A stretch of 64,000 bases of DNA from CAWIHA01 sp963835855 (GTDB lineage: Bacteria; Acidobacteriota; Terriglobia; Bryobacterales; Bryobacteraceae), in the NCBI GenBank assembly GCA_963835855.1, contig CAWIHA010000031.1, positions 1 through 64,000 on the forward strand. The letters are read 5' to 3'. Within the stretch, counting starts at the first letter, position 1. Each line of letters opens with the position of its first letter. Positions 7,299 through 16,153 of the stretch are shown here, piece by piece. A program made the position numbers and the translations under genes. Under the pieces are notes generated by a model, which saw nothing but the letters and a program-made list of their open reading frames with translations, was not told the origin of the DNA and made no database searches.

Positions 7299-9926
7299 TC
7301 AGCGTGCGGCTCGCGCGCCGGTCTTCTCCAGCTCGGCCCACGCAATGAGAGCCGGCAGAAACGGCGTCACACCATCCGCCGCAGTGAGGTCAGGATGATC
7401 TGGGCGGACGCGAACGGTGAAGCCGTGCAACCCGCTCTTCGCGCAGGCCGCCGCGGCCTCGAACACATGGCAGCCTTCCCCAGCCTGCCCGGCCGGCTTC
7501 ATGGGCGTGGGGGCTGCTTCGATAATCTCGCCCGCGATGCTGAGGCGGCCGCAATAGAGCTCGACCAGCACGTCATCGGGAGTCAGCGCGCCAAGGTGGA
7601 TCCGGACACGCGCGCGCACCTGAGCGCCGACGGGCAGCGCCTCGCCGGGCCCGCCTTCCAGAGTCTCAACGCGAACCTGCGGCCAGATCTCCCGCACCCG
7701 CGCCATCCAAGCGGCTAGGCCGCGCGCCCGGGCCGCCCCATCTGCCTCGAGATTACGGAACTGCTCGTGCGCTTTCAGGTAAAACTCGCGCGTGTAATCG
7801 TTCACCATGCGGTGCGTGTTGACGAAATGCGCAAGCGTGTGGATGGAGCTTTTCATACGCTCGATCCAGCGGCGGGGAGTGCGGTCCGGCCCCCGGTCGT
7901 AGAACGTCGGGATAACGTCGCGCTCGAGCAGCTCATAAAGCGCCTCGGCCTCCACCTGGTCCTGGTATTCAGAGTTGTCGTAGGTCTCGCCTTTGCCGAT
8001 CGCCCAGCCGATTCCCGCAGGCCGTAATGGGTCGCGCCAGACCTCGTCCCACCAGCCATCGAGTGTGCTCAGGTTGAGGGCGCCGTTTGCGGCGGCCTTC
8101 ATGCCACTGGTGCCGCTGGCCTCACGCGGGCGAAGCGGTGTATTCAGCCAGACGTCCACGCCCTGCACCAGGTAGCGCGCGACGGCCATATCGTAGTCTT
8201 CGAGAAATACCAGGCGCCGCCCGAAGTCAGCCTCGCGCGTAAGGCTCGCAATCTGCCGGATGAGATCCTTGCCGGGGCCATCCTGCGGATGCGCCTTGCC
8301 GGAGAAAATGAACTGCACTGGCCGGCTGCTGTCGGTCAGCATGCGTTTCAGGCGTTCGAGATCGCGCAGGATGAGCGTCGCGCGCTTGTAGGTCGCGAAC
8401 CGGCGGGCGAAGCCGAACGTCAGCGCATCGGGATCGAGTACCTCGTCCGCGGCTTCGATCTCCGCCGGCGGCGCGCCGCGCCGGACGCGCTGATCGCGGA
8501 CACGCTGGCGCGCCCACGTCACCAGCCGCTCCCGCCTCCGCTGATGCGCGCGCCACAGCTCCTCGGCGGGAATGGAATCAATGCCGCGCCAGACATCGCT
8601 GTTCGCCGGCTCCTCACGCCAACTGGGCCCGAGATAGCGGTCGTAAAGACGGTTCATCTCGAGTGAAATCCACGACTGGAGATGCACGCCGTTCGTGATG
8701 TGCCGGATTGGGATTTCATCCACCGGCACGCCCGGCCACAGCGGCTGCCACGTATTCCGGCTCACGGCGCCGTGAAGCTTGCTCACACCGTTGCGGTAGG
8801 ACGCTAGCCGCAGCGCGAGCACCGTCATGCAAAAGTCGCCTTGATCGCCGGCTCCGCGCCGGCCCAGTGCGAGGAATTCGTCGCGCGAAAGGCCGAGGCC
8901 GCGCGCGTAGTCGCCGAAATAGCGGTCCACCAAATCTGCCCCGAAATAGTCGTGGCCGGCTTCGACCGGCGTGTGCGTCGTGAACACCAGGCTCGCAGAG
9001 GCCAGCACGCGCGCTTCGGCAAGCGTTAGGCGCCGCACTTCCATCAGCCGCCGCACGCGCTCCAGGCCGAGAAATGCCGAGTGGCCTTCGTTCATGTGGT
9101 AGACCGTCGGTTGGATGCCGAGCGCTTCGAGCGCGCGGTAGCCGCCGATTCCCAGCAGCATCTCTTGCCGTATGCGCATGTCGCGATCGCCGCCGTAGAG
9201 CTGGTCGGTGATGTCCCGGTCCTCCGCGCGCTGGTTGCGAGCGAAGTTCGTGTCGAGCAGGTATAGCGGCACGCGCCCTACCTGTGCCCGCCACACCTGT
9301 GCGTACACCTGCCTGCCTGGAAACGCGACCTCGACGACGACGGGCTTTCCATCCGGACCCTGCGCCGGCACGACCGGCAGGTTATGGAAGTCGTTATCCT
9401 CGTACGCCTCCTGCTGCCAGCTGGACTGGTTGAGATATTGACGGAAATACCCTTGCTGATACAGCAGCCCGACGCCGACCAGCGGCACCCCGAGGTCGCT
9501 CGAGGATTTCAGGTGATCTCCCGCCAGAATGCCCAGACCTCCGGCAAAAATCGACAGGCACTCGGTAAGGCCGAACTCCGCCGAGAAATACGCGACCAGT
9601 GGGCCTTCGGACCGGCCCTCATGCATTTTGTGAAACCAGCAGGAACTCGAGCCCTCCATGTAGGCGCTGAGATCCCGCCGCACGCGCTCGAGGTGCGCGA
9701 GGAAGGCATCGTCGGCCGCCGCCGAGTCGAGCTTCGATTGTTCGATCGTCCCCAGCATCAGCACGGGGTTATGCCCGCTGGACTCCCAGAGGTCGCGGTC
9801 CAGCCGGCGGAACAGCTCGATCGCTTCATGGTCCCAGGCCCACCGAAGGTTGTAGGCGATTTCTCTTAAACCTTCCATCGGCGCAGGCAGAGATGGGACG
9901 ACACTGAAGATCCGGACCGGCTTCAT
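7299..9926 (-). CDS. glgP: Glycogen/alpha-glucan phosphorylase (DUF3417-containing form)
   Basis: The enzyme releases glucose-1-phosphate from alpha-1,4-glucans using pyridoxal phosphate. The N-terminus has the DUF3417 domain (REIAYNLRWAWDHEA near residue 25) characteristic of the short bacterial/archaeal GT35 subfamily. The FSAEFGLTECLSIFAGGLG block follows, and the PLP-lysine region reads EASGTSGMKAAANGA. The ATG at 9926 is preceded by GGAGG at ideal spacing; the longer frame from 9977 has no ribosome site, so the 875-residue start is chosen. It probably works with the glycogen synthase at 54-55.7 kb. Confidence 0.93.
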   Translation of the reverse strand: MKPVRIFSVVPSLPAPMEGLREIAYNLRWAWDHEAIELFRRLDRDLWESSGHNPVLMLGTIEQSKLDSAAADDAFLAHLERVRRDLSAYMEGSSSCWFHKMHEGRSEGPLVAYFSAEFGLTECLSIFAGGLGILAGDHLKSSSDLGVPLVGVGLLYQQGYFRQYLNQSSWQQEAYEDNDFHNLPVVPAQGPDGKPVVVEVAFPGRQVYAQVWRAQVGRVPLYLLDTNFARNQRAEDRDITDQLYGGDRDMRIRQEMLLGIGGYRALEALGIQPTVYHMNEGHSAFLGLERVRRLMEVRRLTLAEARVLASASLVFTTHTPVEAGHDYFGADLVDRYFGDYARGLGLSRDEFLALGRRGAGDQGDFCMTVLALRLASYRNGVSKLHGAVSRNTWQPLWPGVPVDEIPIRHITNGVHLQSWISLEMNRLYDRYLGPSWREEPANSDVWRGIDSIPAEELWRAHQRRRERLVTWARQRVRDQRVRRGAPPAEIEAADEVLDPDALTFGFARRFATYKRATLILRDLERLKRMLTDSSRPVQFIFSGKAHPQDGPGKDLIRQIASLTREADFGRRLVFLEDYDMAVARYLVQGVDVWLNTPLRPREASGTSGMKAAANGALNLSTLDGWWDEVWRDPLRPAGIGWAIGKGETYDNSEYQDQVEAEALYELLERDVIPTFYDRGPDRTPRRWIERMKSSIHTLAHFVNTHRMVNDYTREFYLKAHEQFRNLEADGAARARGLAAWMARVREIWPQVRVETLEGGPGEALPVGAQVRARVRIHLGALTPDDVLVELYCGRLSIAGEIIEAAPTPMKPAGQAGEGCHVFEAAAACAKSGLHGFTVRVRPDHPDLTAADGVTPFLPALIAWAELEKTGARAAR

Positions 9927-10069
9927 TAGGCCTCCAGACCCGAATCGTTCGCCGATCGGACCCGCGGGATCAAGCAAACGACTTAGCGCGGCCGCCGGAT
10001 TACACTAGCGTGCCGTCTCCGAAGTGACTTGACTGATCCACACGCTAGCGGTCGGGGGCGCCCAGCACA

Positions 10070-10109
10070 CTGTCACGCGGACTTCACGCGCGTTTAACAA
10101 TTCTGTAAC
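10070..10109 (+). promoter_or_regulatory. Pho box: four 7-bp half-sites with 11-bp periodicity
   Basis: The sequence shows CTGTCAC (10070), ACTTCAC (10081), GTTTAAC (10092) and CTGTAAC (10103), each separated by exactly four bases. The family consensus for PhoB binding is tandem CTGTCAT-like 7-mers with 4-bp spacers; the outer two repeats match best. The site lies 34 bases before the pstS start, as expected for a PhoB-activated promoter. No phoB/phoR gene is present in the window. Confidence 0.75.
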
Positions 10110-10142
10110 AAAGGCCAGTGAGAATCAAAAAGAGGAGGCTCA

Positions 10143-11156
10143 ATGAGGATTTCTGTGCTTGCCCGGCTTGTTCTCGTCCCGTTGGCCGGCGGGCTTTGCG
10201 CGGGTCAGATTTTGATCAATAGCGCTGGCGCAACGTTTCCGTATCCCATATATTCCAAATGGTTTGATGAGTTCCATAAGCTGCACCCTGATATTCAGAT
10301 CAACTACCAGTCGATCGGCTCCGGCGGCGGAATCCGTCAGCTCGAAGCGGGCACGGTAGATTTCGGCGCTTCCGATCAGCCGCTGTCGGAGGAACAGATG
10401 GCGCACTCTAAGGTGAAACCGCTGCACTTCCCGACCGTTCTCGGTGGCGTGGTTCCGGTCTACAATATCGCGGGCGTTTCTGCCGAGTTGAACTTCACCC
10501 CCGAAGCTCTGGCCGGGATCTATCTTGGCAACATCAAGAAATGGGACGATCCGGCAATTGCGCGCGCCAACCGCGGTGTATCGCTGCCCGCGGCCAACAT
10601 CATCGTAGTGCATCGGTCCGACGGCAGCGGCACCACCTTCATCTGGACCGACTTCCTGTCGAAAACCAGCCCGGAATGGAAGAGCCGTGTAGGTTCGAGC
10701 ACGTCCGTGAGCTGGCCGGTCGGCCTGGGCGCCAAAGGCAATGAGGGAGTGGCGGGCCTGGTGAAGCAGCAGCCGAATGCGATCGGCTATGTCGAGCTGA
10801 TTTACGCAGTCCAGAACAAAATGGCGTATGGCCGCGTGCGCAATTCCGCGGGGGCCTTCATTAAGGCCGATCTCGCGAGCGTCACCGCGGCTGCGGCCGC
10901 CGCCGCGAAAAACATGCCTGCGGATTTTCGCGTTTCCATCACGAACGCGCCGGGCAAGACGGCATATCCAATCTCCAGTTTCACGTGGCTGCTGATTCCA
11001 CCGCAGATCGCGGATGCCACCAAGAAGCAGGCAATTACCGGCTTCCTCAAGTGGATGCTCGGGCCCGGCCAGGGATTCACCGAGTCGTTATCCTACGCGC
11101 CGCTGCCCGCGCAAGTGATCGCCAAAGAAGAGAAGGCCATTTCCGAGATCCATTAA
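10143..11156 (+). CDS. pstS: Phosphate ABC transporter, periplasmic phosphate-binding protein
   Basis: This is the 337-residue PstS family protein that captures inorganic phosphate in the periplasm for the PstCAB permease. It has an N-terminal signal peptide (hydrophobic core VLARLVLVPLAGGLCAG), the INGAGATFPYPIY-like first motif (NSAGATFPYPIYSKW), the phosphate-contact region SIGSGGGIRQ and the HRSDGSGTTFIWTDFL loop. A strong ribosome site AAGAGGAGG precedes the ATG. It is the first gene of pstSCAB-phoU, directly behind the Pho box. Confidence 0.95.
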   Translation: MRISVLARLVLVPLAGGLCAGQILINSAGATFPYPIYSKWFDEFHKLHPDIQINYQSIGSGGGIRQLEAGTVDFGASDQPLSEEQMAHSKVKPLHFPTVLGGVVPVYNIAGVSAELNFTPEALAGIYLGNIKKWDDPAIARANRGVSLPAANIIVVHRSDGSGTTFIWTDFLSKTSPEWKSRVGSSTSVSWPVGLGAKGNEGVAGLVKQQPNAIGYVELIYAVQNKMAYGRVRNSAGAFIKADLASVTAAAAAAAKNMPADFRVSITNAPGKTAYPISSFTWLLIPPQIADATKKQAITGFLKWMLGPGQGFTESLSYAPLPAQVIAKEEKAISEIH

Positions 11157-11157
11157 A

Positions 11158-12138
11158 GTGGCCACTACTGCAATTCCGGCGGGGGACGTGCGCGGCGCCA
11201 TCCGCGTCCGTGCCTTCCTCGGCCGACTGCGCACCGGGGATGAAATCGCGCACCTGATCACCATTCTGTTTGCGGCGAGCGTTCTGGCGATCACGGCGCT
11301 GCTCGTGTTGGAGCTTTATCGAGCTTCCGCCCTCTCCCGGCGCGAGCTCGGGTGGCCATTCCTCTTCGGCAGTGCCTGGGACCCGGTCGCGGGCAAGTTC
11401 GGCGCGCTGCCGTTCATTTACGGGACGGTCATCACTTCGCTGTTGTCGCTCATGATTGCCGTGCCTCTCGGTTTGGGCGCTGCAATCTTTCTTTCGGAGC
11501 TCGCGCCGCCGCGCATTTCGGACGCGCTGACGTTCGTCATCGAGCTGCTCGCCGCGGTGCCGAGCGTCATCTATGGTTTGCTCGGCGTTTTCATCCTGGT
11601 GCCGCTCATGCGAGACTGGGCCGGGCCGGCCCTCCAAGCCACGCTTGGCTTTCTGCCGCTCTTCCAAGGCCCGAATTACGGGGTAGGCGTGCTGAGCGCG
11701 GGCGTTGTGCTCGCGCTCATGATTTTGCCGTTCATCGTGTCGGTCTCGCGGGAGGCGCTGCTGGCCGTGCCGCGGGAGCAGCGCGAGGCAGCGCTCGCCC
11801 TGGGCTCGACGCACTGGGAGTCCACTTGGCGCGTTGTGGTGCCCCACGCCCGGCTAGGCATTCTCGGGTCGATCTTCCTGGCGCTGGCCCGGGCACTGGG
11901 CGAGACCATGGCCGTCACAATGGTTATCGGCAACGATCCGAAAATCAGCTCCTCTCTGTTTGCACCGGGGTATTCCATCGCGGCGGTGATCGCGAACGAA
12001 TTCACCGAGGCGACCGCGGACCTGCACTTGAGCGCACTCATCGAGCTGGGGCTGGTGCTGTTTGCTGTGACGATCGTCATCAACGCGCTGGCGCGGCTGA
12101 TGATCCTCGCGACCACGCGGCGGGGAACCAGGCAATGA
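11158..12138 (+). CDS. pstC: Phosphate ABC transporter permease PstC
   Basis: This 326-residue inner-membrane permease subunit has about six transmembrane helices and the binding-protein-dependent permease (EAA) loop near REQREAALALGSTHWES. An ARALGETMAVTMVIGN motif is diagnostic of PstC. It starts with GTG one base after the pstS stop, and its stop overlaps the pstA start by ATGA. With PstA it forms the phosphate channel driven by PstB. Confidence 0.94.
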   Translation: MATTAIPAGDVRGAIRVRAFLGRLRTGDEIAHLITILFAASVLAITALLVLELYRASALSRRELGWPFLFGSAWDPVAGKFGALPFIYGTVITSLLSLMIAVPLGLGAAIFLSELAPPRISDALTFVIELLAAVPSVIYGLLGVFILVPLMRDWAGPALQATLGFLPLFQGPNYGVGVLSAGVVLALMILPFIVSVSREALLAVPREQREAALALGSTHWESTWRVVVPHARLGILGSIFLALARALGETMAVTMVIGNDPKISSSLFAPGYSIAAVIANEFTEATADLHLSALIELGLVLFAVTIVINALARLMILATTRRGTRQ

Positions 12139-12971
12139 GGTTTCGTAAACTTACCAACGCGCTCATGTTTACGGCGACCGCCGCGTGCGCGCTGGCAACC
12201 GTCTCGGTGCTCGTGTTTATCCTCGGGTACCTGCTGTGGTACGGCGTGCGCTCCTTGAGCTGGAATTTCCTGACCCAACTCCCTAGGCCTCCTGGCGAAG
12301 CCGGCGGCGGGATGGCGAACGCAATCGCCGGCACCGGCAAGCTCCTCCTGCTGGCCGCGGCGATGGGCGTACCCGTCGGCTTCATGGGCGGCGTCTACCT
12401 TTCGGAGTTCGGCGGCAAAACGTTTTCCTTTCTCGTGCGGTACACGACTGATCTGCTGAACGGAGTGCCCTCGATCGTCATCGGCCTCTTCGCGTACGCA
12501 ATCGTAGTCGTGCCGATGCGCCACTTCTCAGCGTTCGCGGGCGGGGTGGCGCTCAGCCTGATGGTCATTCCGACGACCATGCGCACGACCGAACAATTCC
12601 TCCGCGCCGTTCCGCACGCGCTGCGCGAAGGAGCACTCGCGTTGGGTGCCAGCCGGTGGAAAGCCATCGCGACAGTGGTGATTCCGGCCGGCCTCCGGGG
12701 CGTGCTGACGGGCACGATCCTTGGTATCGCGCGCGTCGCGGGCGAGACCGCGCCGCTGCTGTTCACGAGTTTCGGCAATCCGTTTTGGAGCACGGGTTGG
12801 AACCATCCGACCGCTTCGCTCCCGGTAATGATCTTCACATATGCGATTTCGCCGTACGATGATTGGCACCGCCAGGCCTGGGCGGCTGGCCTGGTGCTGC
12901 TCGGCCTGATGCTGGCCGCAAACGTCGCAACACGGCTCATTCTGTCGCCCAAAACCGCACAACGCGCTTAG
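12135..12971 (+). CDS. pstA: Phosphate ABC transporter permease PstA
   Basis: This 278-residue permease subunit carries the motifs LLNGVPSIVIGLFAYA, the EAA loop HALREGALALGASRWK and ARVAGETAPLLFTSFG, all typical of PstA. The reading frame is open much further upstream, but the natural start is the ATG at 12135, which overlaps the pstC stop (ATGA) and fits the family length. Four bases separate its stop from pstB. Confidence 0.94.
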   Translation: MRFRKLTNALMFTATAACALATVSVLVFILGYLLWYGVRSLSWNFLTQLPRPPGEAGGGMANAIAGTGKLLLLAAAMGVPVGFMGGVYLSEFGGKTFSFLVRYTTDLLNGVPSIVIGLFAYAIVVVPMRHFSAFAGGVALSLMVIPTTMRTTEQFLRAVPHALREGALALGASRWKAIATVVIPAGLRGVLTGTILGIARVAGETAPLLFTSFGNPFWSTGWNHPTASLPVMIFTYAISPYDDWHRQAWAAGLVLLGLMLAANVATRLILSPKTAQRA

Positions 12972-12974
12972 ACT

Positions 12975-13805
12975 ATGGCAACCAGCTTCATCCGCATGAT
13001 TGAGCAAACAAGCGAGTACCAACCCGCCGAGACGGACCCGCCCCACGCGGTCGCTTCTCCGCCTAAGCTGCGCATCGCGCACCTGAACTTCTATTACGGC
13101 GCCAATCAGGCCCTGTGCGATGTCAGCCTCGACATCGTGCCAAACCAAATCACCGCGCTGATCGGCCCATCCGGTTGCGGCAAGTCCACGTTCCTGCGCA
13201 CACTGAACCGCATGTATGAAACCGTGGCGAACAGCCGCGCAGAAGGCGAGCTCCTGCTGGACGGCGAGAATATTCTGCGAATGGACGTGGTCGGGCTGCG
13301 CCGGCGTGTCGGCATGGTGTTCCAGAAATCGAACCCCTTCCCGAAATCCATCTTCGACAATGTGGCATACGGCCTGCGCGTCAATGGTTGGATGCGAAAG
13401 CCGGAACTCGAGGAGGCCGTCGAGCGGAGCTTGCGGCGCGCCGCATTATGGGACGAGGTGAAGGGTCACCTGCACGAATCCGCATACGCCCTCTCCGGCG
13501 GCCAGCAACAGCGCCTGTGTATTGCGCGCGCGCTGGCGGTGGATCCCGAGGTCCTGCTGCTCGACGAGCCTTGCTCGGCGCTCGACCCGATCGCCACCGC
13601 CAAAATCGAAGAGCTCATGTTCAATCTTAGGGAAAGCTGCACCCAGGTCATCGTGACACATAACATGCAGCAGGCTGCGCGCATCGCGGAGTACACTGGT
13701 TTCTTTCTGCTTGGCAGGCTCATCGAATTCAACAAGACAGAGATCATTTTCAAGCGGCCGGCCAAGAAGGAGACTGAAGACTACATCACCGGCCGGTTCG
13801 GATAG
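12975..13805 (+). CDS. pstB: Phosphate ABC transporter ATP-binding protein
   Basis: This 276-residue ATPase energises the Pst transporter. It carries Walker A GPSGCGKST, the Q-loop MVFQKSNPFPKS, the signature LSGGQQQR and Walker B LLLDEPCSALDP, followed by THNMQQAARI. The N-terminal ~25 residues before the ABC core are longer than usual and could include an alternative start at the Met at residue 8. It lies in the operon between pstA and phoU. Confidence 0.95.
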   Translation: MATSFIRMIEQTSEYQPAETDPPHAVASPPKLRIAHLNFYYGANQALCDVSLDIVPNQITALIGPSGCGKSTFLRTLNRMYETVANSRAEGELLLDGENILRMDVVGLRRRVGMVFQKSNPFPKSIFDNVAYGLRVNGWMRKPELEEAVERSLRRAALWDEVKGHLHESAYALSGGQQQRLCIARALAVDPEVLLLDEPCSALDPIATAKIEELMFNLRESCTQVIVTHNMQQAARIAEYTGFFLLGRLIEFNKTEIIFKRPAKKETEDYITGRFG

Positions 13806-13825
13806 AACGGATTCGCGGAGATCCT

Positions 13826-14497
13826 GTGCGCCACTTTGTCGAGGAATTAGAGCAGCTCCAGGCCCGCATGCTCGAAATGGCGGGGTTGGTCGAGGCCGGC
13901 ATCCACACCAGCGTGCGTTCGCTGATTGAGCGGAACGAGGCGCTGGCTCAGGAAGTCCTGCGCAATGAAGCCCGCATTAACCAGATGGAGATCGAGATCG
14001 ACGACATGGCTGTCGTCTTGATAGCGCGCCACCAGCCCATGGCCGGAGACCTGCGCCTTTTGACCGCGGCCATCAAGATCAACAACGATCTCGAGCGCAT
14101 GGGCGACCTGGCGGTGAATACCGTCGAGCGGGCGCTCTCGCTGATACGGCAGCCTGTGGTGAAGCCCCTGATCGACATCCCGCAAATGGCGCGCCGCGCC
14201 GAGTCCATGGTTCGCAAGAGCCTGGATGCGTTCGTGAAGCGCGATGCGGACCTGGCGCGCTCCGTGCTGCTTTCCGACGATGCGGTGGACGACCTGAGGG
14301 ACGCCATCTACCAGGAATTGGTTGGCTTCATGGAGCGGGAGCCGGCGACGATCTCACGCGCGCTCGATTTGATCTTCGTGGCCCGGAATCTGGAGCGAAT
14401 CGCGGACCACGCCACCAATATCGCAGAGGACGTTCTATTCCTGGTACAGGGTGTGGACGTGCGCCACCACGCGGAAGCTAGGGAAGCCCTTAAGTAG
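13826..14497 (+). CDS. phoU: Phosphate transport system regulator PhoU
   Basis: This 223-residue, all-helical protein has two PhoU repeats, each with the E(I)xxDD-type metal-binding core: IEIDDMAVVLIARHQP in the first and LSDDAVDDLRDAIYQEL in the second. PhoU signals phosphate sufficiency from the Pst transporter to the PhoR kinase and limits uptake. The GTG start has GGAGAT upstream. It is the last gene of the pst operon, followed by a hairpin at 14546-14567. Confidence 0.93.
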   Translation: MRHFVEELEQLQARMLEMAGLVEAGIHTSVRSLIERNEALAQEVLRNEARINQMEIEIDDMAVVLIARHQPMAGDLRLLTAAIKINNDLERMGDLAVNTVERALSLIRQPVVKPLIDIPQMARRAESMVRKSLDAFVKRDADLARSVLLSDDAVDDLRDAIYQELVGFMEREPATISRALDLIFVARNLERIADHATNIAEDVLFLVQGVDVRHHAEAREALK

Positions 14498-14545
14498 CTG
14501 AGCTGGACGCGTGAGGAGAAGGCGGCAAGCGCCAAAAATAAGTAA

Positions 14546-14567
14546 GGGCAGGCGCCGGTGCCTGCCC
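14546..14567 (+). terminator. Hairpin downstream of phoU
   Basis: GGGCAGGC and GCCTGCCC form an 8-bp perfect stem around a 6-base loop about 50 bases after the phoU stop. No T-tract follows, so it may be a 3'-end stabiliser or a weak terminator rather than a classical intrinsic terminator. Confidence 0.4.
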
Positions 14568-14582
14568 TGATGTCACCCCGCA

Positions 14583-14710
14583 ACGCTCCCCAGAAAGGTC
14601 GCCAGCCCGTAATTTCTTATTGCCCCGGCGGCGTTTCCCATAAACGTCGCCAGCCCGTAGCGTTCGGCATCAGGATCGCTGCCCATAAGCGATCTCGCCG
14701 ATTGTGTTCG
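14583..14710 (+). repeat. Degenerate ~48-bp tandem repeat (about 2.7 units) in the phoU-cytochrome gap
   Basis: The 14-mer GTCGCCAGCCCGTA occurs at 14598 and again at 14646, exactly 48 bases apart. Upstream of each is a CxxxxCCCA(G/T)AA segment, and a third, weaker unit (GCCCATAAGCGATCTCGCC) begins near 14681. The gap 14498-14840 contains no gene; apart from this repeat and the hairpin above, nothing was recognised in it. Confidence 0.5.
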
Positions 14711-14840
14711 AATGTCTTTAAGATTTCGATGTGTAGCAGATCAAAAGGATGCAATTTTTTTAGCTGGACCCGGTCACATGAATCTCCTTAGCCGGCTGCG
14801 GCCTACTGAAAAACAAGACGCCAGACCGGTGCTGCATTCA

Positions 14841-15641
14841 TTATTGATGAGACCAGAGCAAGGCTTCCGATCGGGTTGGGGCCATTGATGAGGGCGGTGG
14901 TCCTGCCTCCAGACCGCTCTTTTGGCCGCCAGTGTGCGGGTCATGGCATTCCGTGCAACGCCTAGCTGCAGGACCGTGAGGGGGCTTGCCGCCGGCCGCC
15001 TCCACGGAGTGGCATTCGGCGCAAAGCTCCGCCTCGGGCTTGGCTAGATGGTGCGCGTAAGGGCTTGCGTGGGGCTCGTGGCAGCCGGTGCAAGTTGCTG
15101 ATTCGATGGCCGCGTGCCGCGACTTGGCGGTTGCGATGCGATTCTTCAACTGGACGTGGCAACCATAGCAGATCTCGTTTACCCTGGCCACGTTCAGCCG
15201 CACCTGGCCATCCTCTGGCTCGGAATGGCACTCCTCACAGCGCCGGCCGGCGAAGGGCCCATGCGCGCTTTCGTAAATCAGTTTTGAGGATTTCGAAGCG
15301 TGGGGATCGTGGCAGCGCGTGCAGACGCTCTTTTCAAATGGTTGCTGCTGGTGCGCCGCCGTGAGTTTCTCGCCCGGTTGGTGACAACCGAGACAAAGCT
15401 GGGGCTCCGGCGTCTTCAGCGAGTGTGGGCTAGGGGGCGCCCGCCGGTGATCGATGTGGCAACCGGTACAGCCGTGGGCCATCGCCGCATGAACGACCCG
15501 TTTCCGCAGCGCAGCCGCGATTGCACCGTGGCACCCGAGACACTCGGCGTCATCCGGCGTTGCGGCGGCTCCCGCCGATCCCGCTGGCGCGCCCGCCATG
15601 ACGCATGTGAGGCATGCAATGGCGATGCGGCAAAATCTCAC
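14841..15641 (-). CDS. Nine-heme periplasmic cytochrome c (DmsE/OmcA-type doubled CXXCH)
   Basis: This is a 266-residue exported protein with nine CXXCH heme sites (residues about 34, 58, 83, 107, 135, 158, 184, 207 and 229) after an N-terminal signal peptide. Several sites are followed by DPHAS, EPHAS or DPHTG, the pattern of doubled-CXXCH decaheme-related families that carry electrons across the periplasm. It starts with GTG behind a GGGGG stretch. It lies 87 bases downstream of, and on the same strand as, a small monoheme cytochrome, so the two likely form an operon. Its electron donor and acceptor are unknown. Confidence 0.88.
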   Translation of the reverse strand: MRFCRIAIACLTCVMAGAPAGSAGAAATPDDAECLGCHGAIAAALRKRVVHAAMAHGCTGCHIDHRRAPPSPHSLKTPEPQLCLGCHQPGEKLTAAHQQQPFEKSVCTRCHDPHASKSSKLIYESAHGPFAGRRCEECHSEPEDGQVRLNVARVNEICYGCHVQLKNRIATAKSRHAAIESATCTGCHEPHASPYAHHLAKPEAELCAECHSVEAAGGKPPHGPAARRCTECHDPHTGGQKSGLEAGPPPSSMAPTRSEALLWSHQ

Positions 15642-15728
15642 TCGGCCCCCGACCCGCTCCAGAAAGCGAACCGTGCGTTTCCTCGCCTCAGGGAAGTGCC
15701 GCCTCTGCCCGCCGCGCGGTGTTTGCGC

Positions 15729-15944
15729 CTACTTCTTCTCCTGGTAACCCTCGAGCGAGTGATTATGGTCCTTGTAATACTTGCCCGCGTCGGTCAACTC
15801 CTTCGAGCCTGGTTTCACGTGGCAGAAGGTGCAAGCCTTCTTCTCCTTTTTCGCGTATTCGGGCTTCGCGAACGAGGTCGACATGGAAATGGTCAAGCCC
15901 AGGGCGATCACAAGGGCTGGAACAGCGAATTTCAAAGTCTTCAT
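15729..15944 (-). CDS. Small exported monoheme cytochrome c
   Basis: This 71-residue protein has a clear signal peptide (hydrophobic core VPALVIALGLTI, with likely cleavage after SFA) and one CTFCH heme site. The mature part is only ~45 residues, Lys-rich, with a YYKDHNHS tail whose His could serve as distal ligand. Its position before the nine-heme cytochrome suggests joint function. The family is common as a short c-type cytochrome in Acidobacteriota but has no assigned role that I know of. Confidence 0.75.
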   Translation of the reverse strand: MKTLKFAVPALVIALGLTISMSTSFAKPEYAKKEKKACTFCHVKPGSKELTDAGKYYKDHNHSLEGYQEKK

Positions 15945-16153
15945 GGCCTTTTTCTCTCTCCTGTCGAGCGTTTGTAACAGCTATGAACCGGCGTGACCGG
16001 CCTCAGCACTGCTGGTGCCGCAACCCAGAAAACGAGGGTCCAGAGTCATTTATAGCGTTTCCCGATAGTCTACCGCAACCGCTGGTAGTGAGGTCATAGC
16101 GGGGGAACAGGAAATTGGCGAGTTCCGGAAGTTCCACCAACTGATCCGCAAAT

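Noticed and set aside
14498..14840. Checked for a tRNA or other structural RNA in this long gap
   Set aside because: No cloverleaf with a GGTTCGA-type arm and no known RNA signature was found; only a repeat and a hairpin are present.
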